From NCBI GenBank assembly GCA_023417955.1, contig JAEZDW010000370.1, positions 1-7,261 on the forward strand: a stretch of DNA of 7,261 bases, read 5' to 3'. The notes under the pieces were generated by a model that had not been told where the DNA came from, searched no databases, and saw only the letters and a program-made list of their open reading frames with translations. This document shows positions 1-4,485 of this stretch, in pieces; the first letter of the stretch is position 1; each line of letters opens with the position of its first letter. The DNA is from Bacteroidota bacterium (GTDB lineage: Bacteria; Bacteroidota; Bacteroidia; Cytophagales; Cyclobacteriaceae). The position numbers and the translations under genes were made by a program.

Positions 1-1
1 C

Positions 2-127
2 GGTGATGCTATCCGCGAGCTTGAACTGGCCTTGAGTCTTCCCCGGCAAGAACCGGCAGACAAGACACGACATGAAAAGTGTGCAGATTTACTGGCGCGG
101 TCAAAAAGTCTTGCCGGGAAATCATGA
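2..127 (+). CDS. C-terminal fragment of an unidentified protein (41 codons, 5' end outside window)
   Basis: An open frame enters from the left edge and ends at TGA 125-127. It gives 41 residues beginning GDAIRELELALSLP and ending LLARSKSLAGKS. The composition is that of amphipathic helices rich in Leu, Ala, Glu, Arg and Lys, and the spacing of Ala, Leu and Pro in the first part resembles the second helix of a tetratricopeptide repeat. That resemblance is weak and I do not recognise the family. I prefer it over the longer antisense frame at 9-320 because it has protein-like, helix-forming composition and lies on the same strand as the complete genes. It ends 142 bp before the receptor start, and a small hairpin begins 4 nt after its stop. 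It could be a chance open frame, since only 41 codons are visible. Confidence 0.5.
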   Translation, partial: GDAIRELELALSLPRQEPADKTRHEKCADLLARSKSLAGKS

Positions 128-130
128 TCA

Positions 131-147
131 CAGGAATATCTTTCCTG
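131..147 (+). other. Small hairpin just after the upstream stop codon
   Basis: CAGGAA (131-136) and TTCCTG (142-147) are perfect complements around a 5-nt loop, TATCT. The hairpin starts 4 nt after the TGA of the upstream fragment, where a terminator or 3'-end stabilising stem would sit. There is no T-run after it and the stem is only 6 bp, so it is not a convincing intrinsic terminator. Chance is a reasonable alternative. Confidence 0.3.
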
Positions 148-191
148 CTGAAACAAGGGATATATAGGTCAGCATCTTCTTTCGCGGTTCC

Positions 192-205
192 ATGACGAAA
201 GTCAT
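192..205 (+). other. GAAA-tetraloop hairpin upstream of the receptor gene
   Basis: ATGAC (192-196), GAAA (197-200) and GTCAT (201-205) form a perfect 5-bp stem closed by C-G around a GNRA-type tetraloop, a combination known to be unusually stable in RNA. An alternative pairing, CTTTCG (179-184) with CGAAAG (196-201), uses part of the same bases, so the two stems exclude each other. If transcription of the receptor gene starts upstream of here, this lies in its leader. The pairing is read directly from sequence. A regulatory role is speculation. Confidence 0.3.
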
Positions 206-269
206 TCAGTGAATATTCGGGTCCGCGATATTTCCGAGGCTGATCAATTCGTATATTCATTGTACCAAT

Positions 270-2768
270 ATGGACCACAGGACGATCATGATCTGCGCAT
301 TTTGTCTCGTTGTTGTCCATTCAGGCCAGGTCTCTTATGCGCAGAACACCGGTATGTTTTTGAAACGGGTGAGCAAAGCCGTCTTCACGTCGAAGGACAC
401 GGTGTTGCATCAAACGCTTGGCGGTCGTGTTTTTGAAAAGGAAACGTTGATCCCTCTTTCCGGCGCGACCGTTATAGTAAGGACAGAAGACGGTCGATAC
501 TATGGCCGAAGTACCGATGACAACGGTAGTTTTTCTATTGACCAGGTACGTATTGGCAGGTATGACCTCGAAGTGTCTTACGTAGGATACACAACGGTAC
601 GGCACAGCTTAACGATTTCGTCGACACGCACCGTTTACATTGACGTGCCATTGGAGCCGTCTGCGCTCTATCTCTCCGCCGTTGACGTGACAGCTACTCA
701 GGATCTCGCTCCCATTGGTGGCAACGTGATTGATAATAATCAATTTAGATATCATCCGGGGAATCGCTATGAATCAATTCGCAAGGTAGCCGTGTTGCCC
801 GGAATTCAAAATGCCGACGATTCACGCAATGACATTATCATCCGTGGGAACTCACCTCAATCCGTTTCGTGGCGACTGGAGGGTATCAACGTTCCCAATC
901 CAAACCATTTTAATATTCCCGGTACTTCCGGCGGCTCAATATCAACAATCAACGATAAGCTACTCGGCTCGTCACAGTTTTTCTCGGGTGCATTTCCTGC
1001 GGAGTATGGGAATACAACGTCAGGCATTTTTGATCTTCGGTTCCGGTCGGGTGACAGCTCGCGGTTTCATGGCACACTCCAATTTGGGTTCCTGGGTGCA
1101 GAACTGGTAGCGGAGGGTCCCTTGTCAAAAAATAGAAACTCAACTTTTATAGTGTCTGCACGAAAATCGGTGCTGGGACTTTTCAATAAGTTAAATATTG
1201 ATATTGGTACGTCTTCCGTTCCGCGCTATGGCGATATTGCGTTTAAGGTAGATATCCCGTCGAAAAAGCGCGATACGCATTACTGGATATTCGGACTCGG
1301 AGGAAAAAGTGATATCGATTTGCTGATCAGTCGCCAGAAAGATGTAAGTCACAATCTTTATGGGGAGAAGGATCGCGATCAGTTTTTTTCATCCAGTCTC
1401 GCGGTACTTGGCGCTGGTTACAAAAAGAAAGGCAGGCGCGGATACGTTTCCGGGACGCTGGCGTACGTCTCATCCGTTGTTGATTCGCACCATGACTTTG
1501 CATTCCCTGCAGATAAGCGTGAAGCGATAATAGAGGCTACTTCATTGGCATCTGCCCATGACACACTTCCTTCGGTGCTTGACTACCGGTTTCATGAACA
1601 ACGCGTTTCCGGAGCATTGCACGCTGTTCGAAAACTATCGAGCAGGAGTAATGTGAGTTTTGGAGTGAACGCTGATCTGTATAACTTCAGCTACCTGGAC
1701 AGTTCACTCGTGATCGATCCCGAACACGCTCTTTACGGCCAGTGGCGCCGTCGTTGGGACAGCAATACAAACGCCGTGATGGTTCAACCTTATTCACAGT
1801 GGAGCTATTCAGGCAACAAGGTTGATCTGACGGCAGGCTTGCATGCTCAGTATTTTTCTATGACCCGAAGCGCGTCGCTTGAACCGCGTTTGCAGGTACG
1901 ATACTATTCGTCGCAAAGGTCGTCACTCAATGCGGGAGTTGGACTTCACAGCCAAATGCATCAACCATATTTGTACTTCTATGGGTCGGACAATCATCCT
2001 GACGGAACCCCGCGACTCCACAACAGGAATCTCGGTTTCACGCGGAGTGTTCATGGGTTGGCAGGATTTCAAAAGACACTGGGCAGTGATTCGTCGGGTC
2101 TGCGCCTGAAAGTGGAAGCGTATTACCAATGGCTGTACAACGTGCCGGTTGAGCGTACCAGGTCAGATTTTTCGTTGGTCAATGCAGGAGCCGACTTCCT
2201 TCGGCAGTATCCGAATCCGCTGAAGAATACCGGCACGGGCAAGAACTATGGTATTGAAGCACTGCTTGAAAAATCATTCTCACGTGGCTACATGTTTCTT
2301 GTGAGCGGTACAGTGTTCAGGTCTCGGTACCGCGCCAGTGATGAGGTTTGGCGAAATACTAACTTCAATGCACGATACATCCTTAACGCGCTCACCACAC
2401 GCGAGTGGCAGTTGTCAAAACAGAATATACTGGCAGTCGGAGGTAAGATCACCTTCGCGGGAGGTCGCTGGCACGGGGTGGTCGATTCCACCGCGTCGCG
2501 GCAACATTCGGAAGTGCGGTACATAGCAGGCACGCAGAATACAATACAATTTGAACCGTACTTTCGGTTTGACCTTCGGTTTACGTATACTATTAATCTG
2601 GGGCGTGTTGATCACGAGTTTTCGGTCGACCTCATCAACGTCTTCAACTCAAGGAGTATACGCAAGCTCGCCTGGGTTCCCGATCCGTATGACACGGACA
2701 AGAGCAGGGTTGTGAATGAGTATCAGCTTGGGTTTATTCCGTTCTTTTATTACCGGCTGAATTTTTAG
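270..2768 (+). CDS. TonB-dependent outer-membrane receptor with N-terminal carboxypeptidase-regulatory-like domain
   Basis: This 832-residue protein is predicted to be a gated outer-membrane beta-barrel that imports a ligand using TonB/ExbBD energy. A signal peptide covers about residues 1-25, with a hydrophobic core (ICAFCLVVV) and an end at SYAQ. Residues about 49-128 form a carboxypeptidase-regulatory-like beta-sandwich (GGRVFE, PLSGATVIV, DDNGSFSI, YDLEVSYVGY). A TonB-box-like VDVTAT lies at 138-143. The plug follows at about 150-265, with the conserved IIIRGNSP, RLEGINVPNPNHFN and SGAFPAEYGN. The rest is barrel, with alternating aromatic and polar strands, and the chain ends in a terminal Phe (FYYRLNF), as outer-membrane barrels usually do. 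The length is normal for the family. No SusD-like partner is adjacent, so it is not a typical polysaccharide-utilisation pair. The ligand cannot be read from sequence. The start could be ATG 288 (residue 7), which has AGGA at 279-282 with good spacing and keeps the signal peptide. The family call is firm and the ligand is unknown. Confidence 0.95.
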   Translation: MDHRTIMICAFCLVVVHSGQVSYAQNTGMFLKRVSKAVFTSKDTVLHQTLGGRVFEKETLIPLSGATVIVRTEDGRYYGRSTDDNGSFSIDQVRIGRYDLEVSYVGYTTVRHSLTISSTRTVYIDVPLEPSALYLSAVDVTATQDLAPIGGNVIDNNQFRYHPGNRYESIRKVAVLPGIQNADDSRNDIIIRGNSPQSVSWRLEGINVPNPNHFNIPGTSGGSISTINDKLLGSSQFFSGAFPAEYGNTTSGIFDLRFRSGDSSRFHGTLQFGFLGAELVAEGPLSKNRNSTFIVSARKSVLGLFNKLNIDIGTSSVPRYGDIAFKVDIPSKKRDTHYWIFGLGGKSDIDLLISRQKDVSHNLYGEKDRDQFFSSSLAVLGAGYKKKGRRGYVSGTLAYVSSVVDSHHDFAFPADKREAIIEATSLASAHDTLPSVLDYRFHEQRVSGALHAVRKLSSRSNVSFGVNADLYNFSYLDSSLVIDPEHALYGQWRRRWDSNTNAVMVQPYSQWSYSGNKVDLTAGLHAQYFSMTRSASLEPRLQVRYYSSQRSSLNAGVGLHSQMHQPYLYFYGSDNHPDGTPRLHNRNLGFTRSVHGLAGFQKTLGSDSSGLRLKVEAYYQWLYNVPVERTRSDFSLVNAGADFLRQYPNPLKNTGTGKNYGIEALLEKSFSRGYMFLVSGTVFRSRYRASDEVWRNTNFNARYILNALTTREWQLSKQNILAVGGKITFAGGRWHGVVDSTASRQHSEVRYIAGTQNTIQFEPYFRFDLRFTYTINLGRVDHEFSVDLINVFNSRSIRKLAWVPDPYDTDKSRVVNEYQLGFIPFFYYRLNF
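279..290 (+). promoter_or_regulatory. Possible ribosome binding site favouring the internal start at ATG 288
   Basis: AGGA at 279-282 sits 5 nt before ATG 288-290, inside the first codons of the longer reading. The ATG at 270 has no purine-rich motif in front of it. Starting at 288 would shorten the signal peptide's N-region by 6 residues and leave a workable signal sequence. Bacteroidota often do not depend on Shine-Dalgarno pairing, so this does not settle the start. Confidence 0.35.
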
Positions 2769-2774
2769 CTTTTG

Positions 2775-2897
2775 TTAGCGATAAGCTTTGAACCTGGTGG
2801 CGCTTTCATCGAAGTCGCCGGTCATCCAGGAATAAAATTCTGCCAGGTGGTTGGCGTAGTGTTCTTTGGGGAAGACGTGCGTATACGTGGAGATGAT
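2775..2897 (-). pseudogene. 3' remnant of a minus-strand protein gene (about 40 codons, no start)
   Basis: Read on the minus strand, this stretch gives 40 residues ending in TAA (complement of 2775-2777). The peptide has convincing protein-like composition, including THVFPKEHYANHLAEFY and GDFDESATRFKAYR. The frame is closed upstream by a stop at 2898-2900, and the only ATG lies near the middle (the Met of SWMTGD), so no complete gene can be drawn. The pattern of small and aromatic residues followed by GDFDESA resembles one helical hairpin of a tetratricopeptide repeat, but the family is not identified. It ends 6 bp past the receptor's stop in convergent orientation. The likeliest reading is the surviving C-terminal end of a gene that was truncated or decayed. 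A small real protein or a chance frame are less likely. Confidence 0.45.
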
Positions 2898-2900
2898 TTA

Positions 2901-3080
2901 TAGATTGATTATGGGTAGACCAAATTCCCGGACGAACTTTTATCATCGTCGCGATACCGCTACACCCGGCTCAGGAACCCAGTTAAAAAAAAGATCCTGA
3001 TAACCGGTAACCCTCCAATCCCCGGTCGCGATTCCAGAATCTTTCCAACTTCGACGCCTATTATTGTTGGTATTAGGACA
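2901..3080. other. Non-coding stretch between the gene remnant and the efflux operon
   Basis: I see no convincing gene here in any frame. It contains an 8-base A-run (2985-2992), the inverted repeat described separately, and the presumed promoter region of the efflux operon. No clear promoter could be assigned. TATTATTG at 3059-3066 loosely resembles the Bacteroidota -7 element (TAnnTTTG), but it has no properly spaced upstream element and would leave almost no leader. AGGA at 3075-3078 lies close to the TolC-type gene start. Confidence 0.5.
2966..3007. repeat. Interrupted inverted repeat with A-rich loop
   Basis: The outer arms are CCGG (2966-2969) and CCGG (3004-3007). The inner arms are TCAGGA (2971-2976) and TCCTGA (2995-3000). 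One unpaired base on the left and three on the right separate inner from outer pairs. The 18-nt loop contains eight consecutive As. It lies about 75 bp upstream of the TolC-type gene, where an operator or leader structure could be placed. On the minus strand the loop reads as a T-run, but that run is inside the loop and not after the stem, so this is not a standard terminator. Function unknown. Confidence 0.35.
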
Positions 3081-4475
3081 ATGGAAATGTGCAAAAGAAG
3101 AATGATTTGGTTTCCTGTAGCGGTTATGTTGTTGTTGGCCGTTGTTAATACATATGGCCAGACAGGACTGCCGGAGTTGATTGATGAAGGTGTAAGGAAC
3201 TACCCGGGTATCAAAGCGCGATTGGCGGAAAGGGAAAGTTTCGGCAGGGAAGTCAACGCTGCGAAAGCGGAGTATATTCCCAGAGTAACGGCGCAGCATC
3301 AGTACACGTACGGCACAAGCAATAGTCTGGCAGGTGCCTTTTATCCGAACCCGGCGGTGATCTCCCCGGCAGGAAGTATCCGACCTGAAAATATTGACCA
3401 GGCTGTCTGGGGCAGTTACACTTCTATAATAATGGAGTGGAACGTCTTCAACTTCGGAAAAGTCGCCAGTAACATAACAGCTTCCAAAAAGGCTCGTGAC
3501 GCTGCCGATGCGAACTTCGAAAATGAGTTGCTTCAACACAAAGTTAAGATTGCTGATGCATACCTGTTGACGTTAATGTACAGGCGACTCGCCGTAATCC
3601 AGGACCTGAACCTACAGCGGGCGCAGACTTTCAGCGAAGTTGTCAATGCAGGTGTGAGCTCGGGTATGCGTGCAGGTGTAGACAGCTCACTGGCAAGCGC
3701 GGAACTCACCAAAGCAAAAATCCTCCTGCTGCAGGCCGAGCGGGAAAGTAAGACACAAGCGTTGCGTCTGCAAGAGCTTACCGGTGCACTTGCATCGGGA
3801 GAAACAGACATTGACAGTATGTCGTTTCTGTCGGGCGTACCGTTGCGCGCCGACACAGGTTCATGGAGTCCATCGGCAAACCCGCTTATTCGCTTTTATC
3901 AGTTCCGCAGAGATGCATCAAGTGCGAGGAGCACAGCGATCAAAAGATCGTTTCTTCCTTCGGTTACTTTGGTAGGTGCAGCCTGGGCGCGCGGATCAGG
4001 AATTTCATCAGTCGATGATTCCTATCATTCCGGTTTTGAATATGGAACAAAGTACCGCGTGCATAATTTCCTGCTTGGCGTTTCGACACGCTGGACTATT
4101 TCAGATTTTATAGGAACGCGTCAACGCTACAAGAGTGAACAACAACGCGCCGTTCGCGACGATGAGCTCCTGAATGAGCAGGAGGTCCGTACCCGACGAC
4201 AACTGGCAGAGGCGCAGATGCAATACGAGATATCCCTCGAACAGGCAGTAGCCGCACCGATACAACTAAGAGCGGCGCAGGATGCATACCGCCAGGCTTC
4301 GGCGCGGTATGAGAGTGGTCTCACAGATCTCCCCACGCTCATGCAAAGTCTCGTGACCTTAAACCGGGCTGAAGCCGATATGGCCATTGCCTATATGAAT
4401 GTCTGGCGGTCACTACTCGCCATCGCCGGGGCAAAGGGTGATTTTGCAATTTTCATGAATGCAGTAGTAAGATAA
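3081..4475 (+). CDS. TolC-family outer-membrane efflux protein
   Basis: This 464-residue protein is predicted to form the trimeric outer-membrane and periplasmic exit duct of a tripartite efflux pump. A signal peptide covers about residues 1-27, with basic CKRR, the hydrophobic stretch WFPVAVMLLLAVV, and an end near TYGQ. No lipobox Cys follows, so it is probably not lipidated. The duplicated outer-membrane-efflux fold is visible. YIPRVTAQHQYTYG (65-78) matches FLPSVTLVGAAW (291-302). NFGKVASNITASKKA (124-138) matches DFIGTRQRYKSEQQ (342-355). GVSSGMRAGVDSSLASAEL (191-209) matches YESGLTDLPTLMQSL (410-424). Long Ala/Glu/Leu-rich helices lie between these blocks, and the C-terminal NVWRSLLAIAGAKGD is typical. 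The length is normal. The gene is followed after 10 bp by the RND pump gene, so the two are very likely cotranscribed. Either ATG 3081 or ATG 3087 could be the start. AGGA at 3075-3078 is 2 nt from the first, too close, and 8 nt from the second, a good distance, and both keep the signal peptide. The substrate cannot be inferred from this gene. Confidence 0.94.
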   Translation: MEMCKRRMIWFPVAVMLLLAVVNTYGQTGLPELIDEGVRNYPGIKARLAERESFGREVNAAKAEYIPRVTAQHQYTYGTSNSLAGAFYPNPAVISPAGSIRPENIDQAVWGSYTSIIMEWNVFNFGKVASNITASKKARDAADANFENELLQHKVKIADAYLLTLMYRRLAVIQDLNLQRAQTFSEVVNAGVSSGMRAGVDSSLASAELTKAKILLLQAERESKTQALRLQELTGALASGETDIDSMSFLSGVPLRADTGSWSPSANPLIRFYQFRRDASSARSTAIKRSFLPSVTLVGAAWARGSGISSVDDSYHSGFEYGTKYRVHNFLLGVSTRWTISDFIGTRQRYKSEQQRAVRDDELLNEQEVRTRRQLAEAQMQYEISLEQAVAAPIQLRAAQDAYRQASARYESGLTDLPTLMQSLVTLNRAEADMAIAYMNVWRSLLAIAGAKGDFAIFMNAVVR

Positions 4476-4485
4476 TTGTGCGGAT

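Noticed and set aside
285..294. 10-bp palindrome GATCATGATC at the receptor start
   Set aside because: It lies within the signal-peptide codons and is a short, low-complexity palindrome that chance explains. No second copy was seen that would suggest an operator pair.
9..320. A 103-codon minus-strand open frame overlapping the upstream fragment and the receptor start
   Set aside because: It is antisense to a plausible + strand gene end and to the receptor's signal-peptide codons. Its composition shows no recognisable domain, and no ribosome binding site was noted.
209..436. GTG-initiated + strand frame reading MNIRVRDISEADQFVYSLYQYG at its start
   Set aside because: The first 25 residues look protein-like, but the frame then runs through the receptor's signal peptide and N-terminal domain in another frame with poor composition. 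I found no sign of a frameshift joining it to the receptor.
2767..2787. AGCTT (2767-2771) and AAGCT (2783-2787) as a bidirectional terminator after the receptor
   Set aside because: The stem is only 5 bp with an 11-nt loop and no T-run follows on the + strand, so it is too weak to call.
3059..3066. TATTATTG as a Bacteroidota-type -7 promoter element for the efflux operon
   Set aside because: It has one mismatch to TAnnTTTG, no correctly spaced upstream TTTG, and would leave a leader of only a few bases.
2943..3539. A 198-codon minus-strand open frame opposite the TolC-type gene
   Set aside because: Most of it is antisense to a well-supported gene, and its composition (many Arg, Ser, Cys and His) is that of a shadow frame.
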